Origin: Bacillus sp. 7884-1
Lineage (GTDB): Bacteria; Bacillota; Bacilli; Bacillales; Cytobacillaceae
Length of the DNA: 64,000 nt
Assembly: GCF_002272245.1 (NCBI RefSeq)
Contig: NZ_NPDD01000085.1
Location: 24,133 to 88,132, forward strand
Direction of reading: 5' to 3'
Part shown: positions 26,135 to 34,515 of the stretch, piece after piece
Position numbering within the stretch: position 1 is the stretch's first letter
How the letters are laid out: every line of letters starts with the position of its first letter
Position numbers and translations under genes: made by a program
Notes under the pieces: generated by a model
The model's input: only the letters and a program-made list of their open reading frames with translations
Told to the model about the DNA's origin: nothing
Database searches by the model: none

Positions 26135-27388
26135 ATGTCCATTAAAGAAAACTATGAACTTGCGAAACAAGCCTATGCAAAATGGGGAGTAGATGTTGAT
26201 GAGGTTGTAGAAAAATTGAAAAACGTACCTATTTCTATACATTGCTGGCAAGGCGATGATATTGGTGGATTTGAAGTAAACAAAAGCGAATTATCTGGCG
26301 GCATTGATGTAACCGGAAACTATCCAGGTAAAGCAACAACGCCTGAGGAATTAAGAAGTGACTTAGACAAGGCACTATCGTTAATCCCGGGAAAACATAG
26401 AGTCAATTTACATGCAATTTATGCAGAAACAAATGGTGAGGTTGTTGAAAGAGACCAGCTTGAACCAAAGCATTTTGAGAATTGGTTAAACTGGGCAAAA
26501 GAAAAGGGACTTGGCTTGGATTATAACCCAACATTATTCTCGCATCCAAAAGCAGCTGATGGTTTAACATTATCTCATCCGAACGAAGAGATCCGTGAAT
26601 TCTGGATTAATCACTGTATTGGCAGCCGTAAAATCGGTGAGTATTTCGGGAAAGAACTAGGTACACCTGCATTAACGAACATTTGGATTCCAGATGGCTA
26701 TAAGGATATCCCAAGTGACAGACTAACTCCTAGGAAAAGATTAAAAGATTCATTAGATAAGATTTTTGCAGTCGAAAAAGATGAAAACTACAACCTAGAT
26801 GCTGTGGAAAGTAAGGTATTTGGAATTGGTTCTGAATCGTATGTAGTTGGTTCACACGAATTTTATCTAAACTATGCCATGAAAAATAATAAATTATGTT
26901 TACTAGATACTGGGCACTATCACCCAACTGAAACGGTATCGAATAAGATATCCTCTATGCTATTGTTTAGCGAGAAGCTTGCGTTGCATGTTTCAAGACC
27001 AGTTCGCTGGGATAGCGACCATGTCGTTATTCTTGATGATGAATTAAAAGAAATCGCACTTGAAATCGTTCGTAATGATGCCTTAGACCGTGTTATCATC
27101 GGACTTGATTTCTTTGATGCAAGTATTAACCGTGTTGCGGCTTGGACTATTGGTACACGTAATATGATTAAAGCGTTGCTATATGCGATGTTAGTACCAA
27201 ATGAATATTTAAAGCAGCTTCAAGAAGAAGGCAACTTTACAGAAAGACTAGCATTAATGGAAGAATTTAAAACCTATCCATTCGGTGCAGTTTGGGATTA
27301 TTACTGTGAAAAAATGGGTGTTCCAGTGAGAGAATCATGGTTAGAAGAAGTAAAGGTTTATGAGAATGAGGTTTTATCTAAGCGATAA
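26135..27388 (+). CDS. rhaA: L-rhamnose isomerase
   Basis: A 417-residue enzyme, the usual length for RhaA, converting L-rhamnose to L-rhamnulose with Mn2+ or another divalent metal. Recognisable blocks are [63 protein letters not shown] and WDSDHVV, which together hold the metal and substrate ligands (Glu, Asp, His). AAAGGAAG precedes ATG 26135, which fits better than an in-frame start inside rhaB. A terminator follows. No mutarotase (rhaM) gene is present in this block. Confidence 0.95.
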   Translation: MSIKENYELAKQAYAKWGVDVDEVVEKLKNVPISIHCWQGDDIGGFEVNKSELSGGIDVTGNYPGKATTPEELRSDLDKALSLIPGKHRVNLHAIYAETNGEVVERDQLEPKHFENWLNWAKEKGLGLDYNPTLFSHPKAADGLTLSHPNEEIREFWINHCIGSRKIGEYFGKELGTPALTNIWIPDGYKDIPSDRLTPRKRLKDSLDKIFAVEKDENYNLDAVESKVFGIGSESYVVGSHEFYLNYAMKNNKLCLLDTGHYHPTETVSNKISSMLLFSEKLALHVSRPVRWDSDHVVILDDELKEIALEIVRNDALDRVIIGLDFFDASINRVAAWTIGTRNMIKALLYAMLVPNEYLKQLQEEGNFTERLALMEEFKTYPFGAVWDYYCEKMGVPVRESWLEEVKVYENEVLSKR

Positions 27389-27395
27389 GTAAGAA

Positions 27396-27441
27396 AAGAC
27401 TCAATAAGGGATAATAGGCCCGTGTTGGGTCTTCTTTTTTT
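27396..27441 (+). terminator. Terminator after rhaBA
   Basis: AAGACTCAA pairs with TTGGGTCTT over a longer loop, then CTTTTTTTG. Confidence 0.7.
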
Positions 27442-27450
27442 GAAAATGTG

Positions 27451-27507
27451 TTTGTTTAACAAGATATATGGTATATTTATTATATAAACAAAGGTAAAAT
27501 AAACATA
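27451..27507 (+). promoter_or_regulatory. ATAAACAAA-type operator cluster before the DeoR regulator
   Basis: TTTGTTTAA (27451-27459, inverted), ATAAACAAA (27484-27492) and ATAAACATA (27499-27507) lie in the short region between rhaA and the regulator gene, around a TATATT box at 27472. This suggests autoregulation by the product of the gene at 27559. Confidence 0.55.
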
Positions 27508-27558
27508 AAACAACAAAAAACAAAGTGTTAAGGTGTTCGTTCGGAAGGGGATTAGTAA

Positions 27559-28320
27559 ATGCTTGTTGCAGAAAGGCATAAAAAGATTGTTGAACTAGTC
27601 AATGAAAAGTTGAGTATACGTGTTACTGAGCTAAGCAAGATATTTTCTGTTACGGAGGAAACTATTCGTCGTGATCTTGAAAAGCTTGAAAAAGAGAACC
27701 TATTGATGCGCAGCCATGGCGGTGCGGTTAGTATTGAAAAGGATCAAGGAGAAACTTCTTATTTGGAAAGAGAAATTACCAATGCTGCTGAGAAGAAAGT
27801 AATTGCAGTAGAAGCTGTACGATCCATTGAGGTTGGCGATCAAATCGTGTTAGATGCAAGTACAACGGCTTGGTATGTAGCAAAGGAATTAGAGGACATC
27901 CCGTTAACTGTCCTCACTAACTCCATTAAAGTAGCAATTGAGTTAAGCAAAAAGGATCAAATTAAAGTGATTTCTACAGGTGGTATTTTATTGGCACAAT
28001 CACTTTCCTATGTCGGTCCGCTTGCTGAACGATCGCTGGGAATGTATCACGTTAATAAGGCGTTTATATCATGTAAAGGCGTCCACCTAGAAAAGGGGCT
28101 AAGTGATTTTAATGAGTCACAAGCACTTTTGAAGAAACAAATGATAGATATTGCAGATGAAACCATTCTAATGGTTGATTCAAGTAAATTTGGAACACGG
28201 GCTTTTTCACAAATTGCTCCTGTATCAAAGATTCACTCGATTATCACCGATTCGAATATAGATGAACAAACTAAAAAACAGTTAGAAGAAAGAAACATAA
28301 ATGTAACGATAGCAAATTAA
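27559..28320 (+). CDS. rhaR: DeoR-family repressor of the rhamnose genes (RhaR-like)
   Basis: A 253-residue regulator with an N-terminal winged helix (HKKIVELVNEKLSIRVTELSKIF, then VTEETIRRDLEKLE, the DeoR recognition helix) and a DeoR C-terminal sugar-phosphate sensor (LDASTTAWYVAKEL, TNSIKVAIEL, STGGIL, VDSSKFG). It corresponds in type to B. subtilis YulB/RhaR, which responds to a rhamnose intermediate. Shared ATAAACAAA motifs at the rhaEW, rhaR and rhaD promoters support that role. AAGGGG precedes the ATG. The effector is likely L-rhamnulose 1-phosphate, by family analogy only. Confidence 0.85.
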   Translation: MLVAERHKKIVELVNEKLSIRVTELSKIFSVTEETIRRDLEKLEKENLLMRSHGGAVSIEKDQGETSYLEREITNAAEKKVIAVEAVRSIEVGDQIVLDASTTAWYVAKELEDIPLTVLTNSIKVAIELSKKDQIKVISTGGILLAQSLSYVGPLAERSLGMYHVNKAFISCKGVHLEKGLSDFNESQALLKKQMIDIADETILMVDSSKFGTRAFSQIAPVSKIHSIITDSNIDEQTKKQLEERNINVTIAN

Positions 28321-28368
28321 ATTAAAAATTGCCAACGCAATAAAAACTTTATAGAGAAATAGATTATA

Positions 28369-28397
28369 AGCAGACCGTAATGGTCTGCTTTTATTTG
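28369..28397 (+). terminator. Terminator after rhaR
   Basis: A perfect 8-bp stem AGCAGACC / GGTCTGCT with a 5-base loop, followed by TTTTATTTG. Confidence 0.85.
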
Positions 28398-28494
28398 TTT
28401 AAACGAAGAAGAGCATCTAACAAATTGTGACAAAATTCTTGGTAAAACAAAAAGAAATGGGTGTAATTGTGACGAATATGTTGATTAAGCAAAA

Positions 28495-28552
28495 ATAAAC
28501 AAAATTATTTATATGTATTTGTGTTGATTTATGTTTGTTTTGGGAGTATGCT
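28495..28552 (+). promoter_or_regulatory. rhaD promoter with operator motifs
   Basis: TTGATT (28524-28529), 17 bases, TATGCT (28547-28552). ATAAACAAA lies at 28495-28503, and an inverted relative, TATGTTTGT, at 28530-28538 between the -35 and -10 boxes. The arrangement parallels the rhaEW promoter. Confidence 0.6.
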
Positions 28553-28641
28553 TTCATTGTAATGAATAAAATAAAACTAATTAATATAAAAAACAAACTT
28601 TTGCAGAAATAAATAGTTCCAATAAAAGGAGAGAAATCAAG

Positions 28642-29472
28642 ATGAGTATGACAATGATTAAAGGTGCAATTTATACAGCCCCATTTTTACAAGAAATGTT
28701 AGAAACTACTTCGAATTTATATCGTTTAGGCTGGGATGAACGAAATGGGGGGAATATCAGTTATTTATTACATGAATATGAAGTTCTTCCATATTTAAAT
28801 GTTGATAATGTGAAAAAAACAGTACCGATGAACTTTGATGCATCAGCACTAGCTGGTAGATATTTCATCGTAACGGGTTCAGGGAAATATTTTAAGAATG
28901 TAAAGAGAGATCCAGCGAATAACTTAGGTCTCATTCGCATTACAGCGGACGGTAAAAGTTATGAAATCCTTTGGGGATTTGAAGATGGCGGAGTTGCAAC
29001 AAGTGAATTACCCACACATCTTATGAACCATATGAAGCGTTTAGCAGTTGATAAAAACCATCGGGTTATTATGCACTGTCACGCAACCAATCTTATTGCG
29101 ATGTCCTTTACACATAGCTTGAAGGAAGAGGATTTTACAAAAACCTTATGGGAAATGTGCACTGAATGTCTGGTTGTTTTCCCTGAAGGTGTAGGAATCA
29201 TTCCATGGATTGTTCCAGGCACAAATGCCATTGGTGAAGCAACTGCTGAAAAAATGGAGGATGTCCGTCTTGTACTTTGGCCGCATCATGGAATTTTCGG
29301 CGCTGGCACTACATTAGATGAAACCTTTGGTCTGATTGAAACAGCAGAAAAAGCTGCTGAAGTATATACAATTGTTTGTGCCCAAGGCGGAAAAAAACAA
29401 ACAATTACCGATGCTCAGTTGCAAGAGCTTGCAGATGCATTTGGTGTTGTTCCACGAAAAGGGATTTTATAA
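28642..29472 (+). CDS. rhaD: Rhamnulose-1-phosphate aldolase (E. coli-type RhaD)
   Basis: A 276-residue class II aldolase close in length and sequence to E. coli RhaD. It shares LGWDERNGGNIS, FIVTGSGKYFKNV, VIMHCHATNLIAM with the zinc histidines, CTECLVVFPEGVGI, VPGTNAIGEATA and WPHHGIFGAG. It cleaves L-rhamnulose 1-phosphate to DHAP and L-lactaldehyde. AAGGAGAG precedes the ATG. It duplicates the aldolase half of RhaEW at 16225 through an unrelated-looking subfamily, and both promoters carry the same operator motif. The gene may have been added later from a different lineage (inference). Confidence 0.93.
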   Translation: MSMTMIKGAIYTAPFLQEMLETTSNLYRLGWDERNGGNISYLLHEYEVLPYLNVDNVKKTVPMNFDASALAGRYFIVTGSGKYFKNVKRDPANNLGLIRITADGKSYEILWGFEDGGVATSELPTHLMNHMKRLAVDKNHRVIMHCHATNLIAMSFTHSLKEEDFTKTLWEMCTECLVVFPEGVGIIPWIVPGTNAIGEATAEKMEDVRLVLWPHHGIFGAGTTLDETFGLIETAEKAAEVYTIVCAQGGKKQTITDAQLQELADAFGVVPRKGIL

Positions 29473-29503
29473 ATGTTTAAGGATAGTTAACAAGAAATAA
29501 TCT

Positions 29504-29538
29504 AAGGTGTGCTCCCAAAATGGAGCACACCTTTTTGT
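29504..29538 (+). terminator. Terminator after rhaD
   Basis: AGGTGTGCTCC / GGAGCACACCT with a 6-base loop, followed by TTTTGTTC. Confidence 0.9.
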
Positions 29539-29608
29539 TCTAATGGATAAAAGGAAATGGTATTATACTACTTATAATAATGAATTGGAAAATAGGAAAA
29601 GGTGAACC

Positions 29609-30568
29609 ATGAATCAAGAACTACTAAACGAGCTTTTACAGATTACTGATGAAGAGAAGAGTATTCTTGAACAGCAAGCGAAAGTAAGTAAAGAACTATA
29701 TACGAGTAAGACAAATTTTATTATTGAAAGTGAAAAATTTTTAAGTAAAGAAAAGATGATTATGGTTCGCCAGCACACTCGATTTGTAGATTTCCCCCTA
29801 CATAAACATGATTATATTGAAGTAAATTATGTTTATAACGGGAAATTGGAGCAGACAGTCGGAGGGAAACCGATCATTTTAAAAAAAGGGGAGCTACTTC
29901 TATTAAATCAGCATATAGAACATGAGATTAAAGCTTGTGCCAAAGAAGACATTGTCATTAATTTTATTATTCGCCCTGCTTTTTTTGATTTTATTTTTTC
30001 TTATTTAAGCTCAGGTAATATTGTCAGTGATTTCTTATTGAGCAGCCTCTACAATAATACACAGAATGGGCAATTTCTTTATTTTAAAGTTTCGGAAGTG
30101 GAAGGCATACAGGATTTAATTAGAAAAATGATTCATGAAATTATGTATCCCACCACTTTCTCAGAGTCTGCCATCAAGCTTTACATGGGGCTAGTTATGA
30201 TAGAGCTTATCAAGAATTCTGATCGGGTAGAACGAAAAGAAGAAGCCTCCATCACTCACTATATGGTAGTGGAGTCACTTAAATATATAGAGGAACACTA
30301 TAAAGAAGCATCTTTATACGAATTGGCTGAGCAATTAAATCAATCCCATTATGGTCTAAGTAAAAAGATAAAAAAGGCGACTTCCCGTACATTTAAAGAC
30401 CTTCTTCAGGAAAGAAGGCTGGGAAAAGCAAAAGAATTGTTAGAAGGAACCGATTTGCCAATTGCTTCGATTGTTGAACAGGTTGGTTATGATAACATCA
30501 GTTATTTTTATCGAATTTTTAAAGGGAAATTTGGGCAGACACCAAAGGAATTCAGAGCCAACAAATGA
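29609..30568 (+). CDS. AraC-family regulator with N-terminal cupin sensor
   Basis: A 319-residue protein with a helical start, a cupin sensor (about 55-150; DFPLHKHDYIEVNYVYNGKL, ILKKGELLLLNQHIEHEI) and a C-terminal AraC DNA-binding domain (about 220-317; SLYELAEQLNQSHYGLSKKIKK, then IASIVEQVGYDNISYFYRIFKGKFGQTPKEFR). It has its own ribosome binding site and directly follows rhaD, so it may be an additional activator for rhamnose or polysaccharide genes, but no target site is identified. It is placed like RhaS/RhaR relatives in other Firmicutes; that role is inference. Confidence 0.87.
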   Translation: MNQELLNELLQITDEEKSILEQQAKVSKELYTSKTNFIIESEKFLSKEKMIMVRQHTRFVDFPLHKHDYIEVNYVYNGKLEQTVGGKPIILKKGELLLLNQHIEHEIKACAKEDIVINFIIRPAFFDFIFSYLSSGNIVSDFLLSSLYNNTQNGQFLYFKVSEVEGIQDLIRKMIHEIMYPTTFSESAIKLYMGLVMIELIKNSDRVERKEEASITHYMVVESLKYIEEHYKEASLYELAEQLNQSHYGLSKKIKKATSRTFKDLLQERRLGKAKELLEGTDLPIASIVEQVGYDNISYFYRIFKGKFGQTPKEFRANK

Positions 30569-30614
30569 TATAATTTTAAAATGTTGTTTTTTATTACACC
30601 TAAGGAGATACATC

Positions 30615-31940
30615 ATGAATTTTTCTGCTAAGCAAGTAGTCTTTATTAGTTTTATGTTATTTTCTATGTTTTTCGGCGCAGGGAACCTTATTTTCCCACC
30701 TTTTCTCGGTCAATCAGCTGGGGATCAAATTTGGCTGGCCTTAGCTGGTTTTATTGTTTCAGCAGTAGGACTGCCGATATTAGGAGTGATTGCAGTTGCA
30801 AAGGTAGGAAGCTTGAACGAGCTGAACATTAGAGTTCACCCTTTATTTGCATTGATATTTCCATTTTTGATTTATATTGCAATCGGCCCAGGACTGGCGA
30901 TTCCTCGTGCAGGAAGCCTTGCTTTTGAAATGGGGGCCGCACCTTTCTTACAGGAGAATTTGGTTGAAGGTCCGATCTCTTTATTACTCTATACCATCAT
31001 CTTTTTTGGATTAGCCGCCTGGTTGAGTATGTATCCTTCTAAACTGATTAGTCTTTTTGGGAAACTGTTGACACCAATCCTTTTAACCTTGATAGCCATT
31101 ATTTTTGTAAAGAGTTTAATGGATCCAATTGGTTCGTTTGAATCACCAGTTGGGAATTATCAGGAGAATCCTTTATTCCAAGGAATATTAGAGGGTTATT
31201 TAACCATGGATGCCTTGGCAGCCCTCGCATTTGGTATTGTCATTGCAAACACATTGACTGCACAAGGTGTACTTGACTCCAAAAAGAAATCGCGCTATAT
31301 GATGTACGCAGGTTTAGGTGCGGGCTTGTTATTAACGGTGATTTACCTTATTTTGGGATATCTAGGGGCCGCGAGTTCTTCTTTAGGACAAGCTGAAAAT
31401 GGAGCAATCATTTTGTCCAACATCATGACCTATCTGTTCGGAAGAAGCGGAACATTGTTATTAGGTATCGTTTTTACACTGGCATGTTTTTGTGTGTCGA
31501 TTGGTTTAATTACATCATGCAGCCAATTCTTCTCCAATGCCATTCCAAAAGTCGCATATAAAGTATGGGTTGTTATCTTAGCTGTTCTTAGTACTGCAAT
31601 AGCAAATTTAGGTTTAACACAAATCCTGCAAATATCTGTACCCATTCTTGGTATGATCTACCCAATTGCCATTGTACTAATTTTCTTAGGTCTCCTGGAT
31701 GATATTATTAAAAGAAATCGATATATTTATAGCTCTGTAATCGGCTTTGTTGCCCTTTTTAGTGTTTTAGACACCATTAACAAAGTATTTTTAGATAGTA
31801 AATGGAGTGAGGCATTTGAAATTCTTCCTTATTATATCGAAGGGCTAGGGTGGCTTATCCCTGCACTATTAGGGTTAATTGTTGGATATATTTTAGGTTG
31901 GTTAAGAGGTTCATCTCCTATAATGAAAACAAATCTGTAG
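30615..31940 (+). CDS. brnQ: Branched-chain amino acid transporter, BrnQ family (LIVCS)
   Basis: A 441-residue membrane protein with about 12 helices and the family opening FMLFSMFFGAGNLIFPPFLGQ. It should import leucine, isoleucine and valine with Na+ or H+. TAAGGAG lies 7 bases before ATG 30615. It follows the AraC gene by 46 bases and could be read through from it, but no functional link is evident. A strong bidirectional terminator follows. Confidence 0.93.
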   Translation: MNFSAKQVVFISFMLFSMFFGAGNLIFPPFLGQSAGDQIWLALAGFIVSAVGLPILGVIAVAKVGSLNELNIRVHPLFALIFPFLIYIAIGPGLAIPRAGSLAFEMGAAPFLQENLVEGPISLLLYTIIFFGLAAWLSMYPSKLISLFGKLLTPILLTLIAIIFVKSLMDPIGSFESPVGNYQENPLFQGILEGYLTMDALAALAFGIVIANTLTAQGVLDSKKKSRYMMYAGLGAGLLLTVIYLILGYLGAASSSLGQAENGAIILSNIMTYLFGRSGTLLLGIVFTLACFCVSIGLITSCSQFFSNAIPKVAYKVWVVILAVLSTAIANLGLTQILQISVPILGMIYPIAIVLIFLGLLDDIIKRNRYIYSSVIGFVALFSVLDTINKVFLDSKWSEAFEILPYYIEGLGWLIPALLGLIVGYILGWLRGSSPIMKTNL

Positions 31941-31951
31941 TAAATGATATG

Positions 31952-31994
31952 GAAAAAACGAGAAACCATCAATACTGCGGTTTCTCGTTTTTTT
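31952..31994. terminator. Bidirectional terminator between brnQ and the protease pseudogene
   Basis: AAAAAACGAGAAACC pairs with GGTTTCTCGTTTTTT, T-tailed on both strands. Confidence 0.9.
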
Positions 31995-32003
31995 AGAAGT
32001 AAA

Positions 32004-34241
32004 TTACTGAATATTTAATTCTGTTAATATATCTTCTAATCTTTTTCCTTTGTAAATCTCTTTAGCTTTAGGAGCTTTTTGGACATCAGGGTTTTGATTT
32101 AAATAGTGTTGTTTTATAAATTGCATATCTTTTGCGTCTACGACACCATCAAAATTGATGTCTGCTTCCCGCTTCTCTTTCCCCCAATATGTTCTGATAT
32201 AGTCTGCATCCATAATATCAATTACATTATCGTTATTTACGTCTCCACCCATTACTGAGGCCTAGAAAATATAAGTCATTCGACCCGCAGATTCACCATT
32301 ATACATATCATGTAAGTCACTAACCGTTACATGACGATCAAAATGACCTGGTATTTTAACGGTAATATCATAGTGTTGATCTGTTGCAGGAAGTTTTTTT
32401 AAGAAGTAACGTGCACTGTAGTTGAAATCTCCTTTATACGTTTTCCCGTCCTCTCCGACAGCTTCGATTGTCATACCTGCTTTAGAGAAATCCTTATTAT
32501 AATCTAACCAAATGCCGTATTCACCAAGGAAGCCATCTGCAAGTATGCCGCCCTCAAGCTGAGAAACAGTTGGGACGATATTCACACCCTGGTCAAAACC
32601 ATGAATGGCTATAGGGTCACCGTTTAATTAAAATGCTTTTGTGTTTAATACATTAATGTTTTGAATCCATTTGATATAGCTGCTCGGATTTTCTTTTACT
32701 TTTAATGTTACGTCAATTAATGGCATTGATGTTAGAATCGGCTGGACAGTCTCACCTGTCAACACCTTACTCAAAGTAATTCTATTTTGACTGCCTGCTG
32801 TCGTAATCTCTCCTTTTGTAAGGTCAGCCTGCAAATTGTGTGCTTCGGCATAAGCTTTAAAATCTTTGTTTAATGATGTATTTGTAACTTCATAGGTGCT
32901 GGATGGAAAGGCTAATGTGAACTCCCCGCCAGTTAAGTCTTTAATATGATGTGCACTCATTGTTACCGTCAAAGTATCGCCATACTTTGCATTATTTTTG
33001 TTAGAAACAAGCTTCATGTATGGAATACCTTGTTTGACAAATGTGTAAGTGAAATCCGGATGGTCCTGCATACCATTGAGTACGTTATCGAAGGTTTGAA
33101 GTGTTGCCTTCGTGAAATCTTTGCCGTTAGGCAGAACAGTATTAAAGTTAAAATTACCATATTTGTCAACCGAGATAGGAGTGAATGATTCATTTAACAG
33201 GTAAACATTATTTGAAGATTAATCGATAGTAAATCCATTCTCCTTCATGGTGTCAACATGCTTGTCAAAGATTTTCCCTTTAATCGTCATGCCTTCTTCG
33301 TTTACTTCATATACGCCACCTAGAGTTTGCATTGATATTTCTGGCAGCGTATTTTCAATGAAAAACATATCCGACTTTTTGAATACTTTGCCATCTTTAT
33401 TAGTTGCTATAATCTCTACTTCATACTTTCCAGGTGCAGCCAGTTTCTTTGCATATGCAACAGGGTTATCCGCGTTACCTGTAAATGGAACATACAATCC
33501 ATTAAATCCAAACTCGGTCTCGTAGATCAATTCTTCAGGGAAAAAGCCTTGATAAGCATCAATAAGTCCAAGAGCTTCTCCTGTGTCTGCATCCTTTAAT
33601 ACAACATCTACTGTTTCCATCGAACTGCTTAGTGAAAATAAAATTGGGGTAAATCCATAGGCCGAATTGTTTAAGTCACGTCTTGTAGTGAAGGAAGTAA
33701 AGTATGCATCAACCTCGTTTATGCCTTCTTTTATATGTTTAAATCCAAAAGGCACCTGGTAAACTTCCTCGTTATTTTCTTTATTGGTAAAATAAATGTA
33801 TCCTTCATAATTTCCAAGCTCTGCAGAAGTTAGTATTTGAATAGATGGTTTTATATCCAACGTTTTGTTGGCCTTTACATTGATGGAATCAGGTATCTCT
33901 AAAGTAACATTATTCTTTTCGGCATCCTTTGCACCTAGCACTTTCTTTTTTACAGCTGCTTCAGCGGGATCCTGTGCAAATTGAACAATAATATTTACAG
34001 GTTTGTTACTGAAAGTTTCAAGAGTAGGAGACAGGTGTTTATTTGGAACTCCCAGTTCTTGATTGTTATGAATTCGGTCTCTGTCTTGCTTGGATAAATG
34101 TTGAAGATATTGTTCGGCGTTGGTGATTTTGCTTGGATTGGTAGTTTCTGCAAATGTTGGAAGAGTACCCGAAACTAGCAAACTAGCTGCTAAAAAACAA
34201 GTAGATACAACTTTAAATGGAGTTGAAGTTTTCATTTTCAA
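32004..34241 (-). pseudogene. S8-type cell-surface protease paralogue: catalytic core deleted, three in-frame stop codons
   Basis: One reading frame runs from a TTG near 34241 (AAAGGGTG 9 bases upstream) to the stop at 32004 with no frameshift, but it is cut by TAA at 33219-33221, TAA at 32628-32630 and TAG at 32262-32264. The domains in order are: signal peptide; propeptide-like VNIIVQFAQDPAE; then, at about 33905-33935, a direct jump into the beta-sandwich region that follows the catalytic domain in large S8 proteases (no Asp/His/Ser blocks remain); a cohesin-like segment (VTMSAHHIKDLTGGEFTLAF); and a dockerin-type tail with two calcium loops (GDVNNDNVIDIMD, DINFDGVVDAKD). Each stop could come from a Gln codon by a single C-to-T change. 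The gene diverges from the intact protease at 34516. Reading it as dead is likely but not proven. Confidence 0.75.
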
Positions 34242-34515
34242 GTTTTGTAACACCCTTTCTCATTTTCCGAATATTGTGATTTTACTATTTCATTATAGGT
34301 TGGTGTTACGAAGCATCATATGGGGGTATTTATGAGTGACTTTTATATCGATTAATATTAGAAAATATCTAAAAATCACCTTATCTAAATATATTTAGTG
34401 CATTATACCCAATTGATAACCCCAATAGCTTCTTGTTTGCAAAGTTATTAGAATAATAGTTGTGTTAATATTTCGAAAAAATAGAAATCAATTAATAGAG
34501 AGGAAACGTGAAAAT

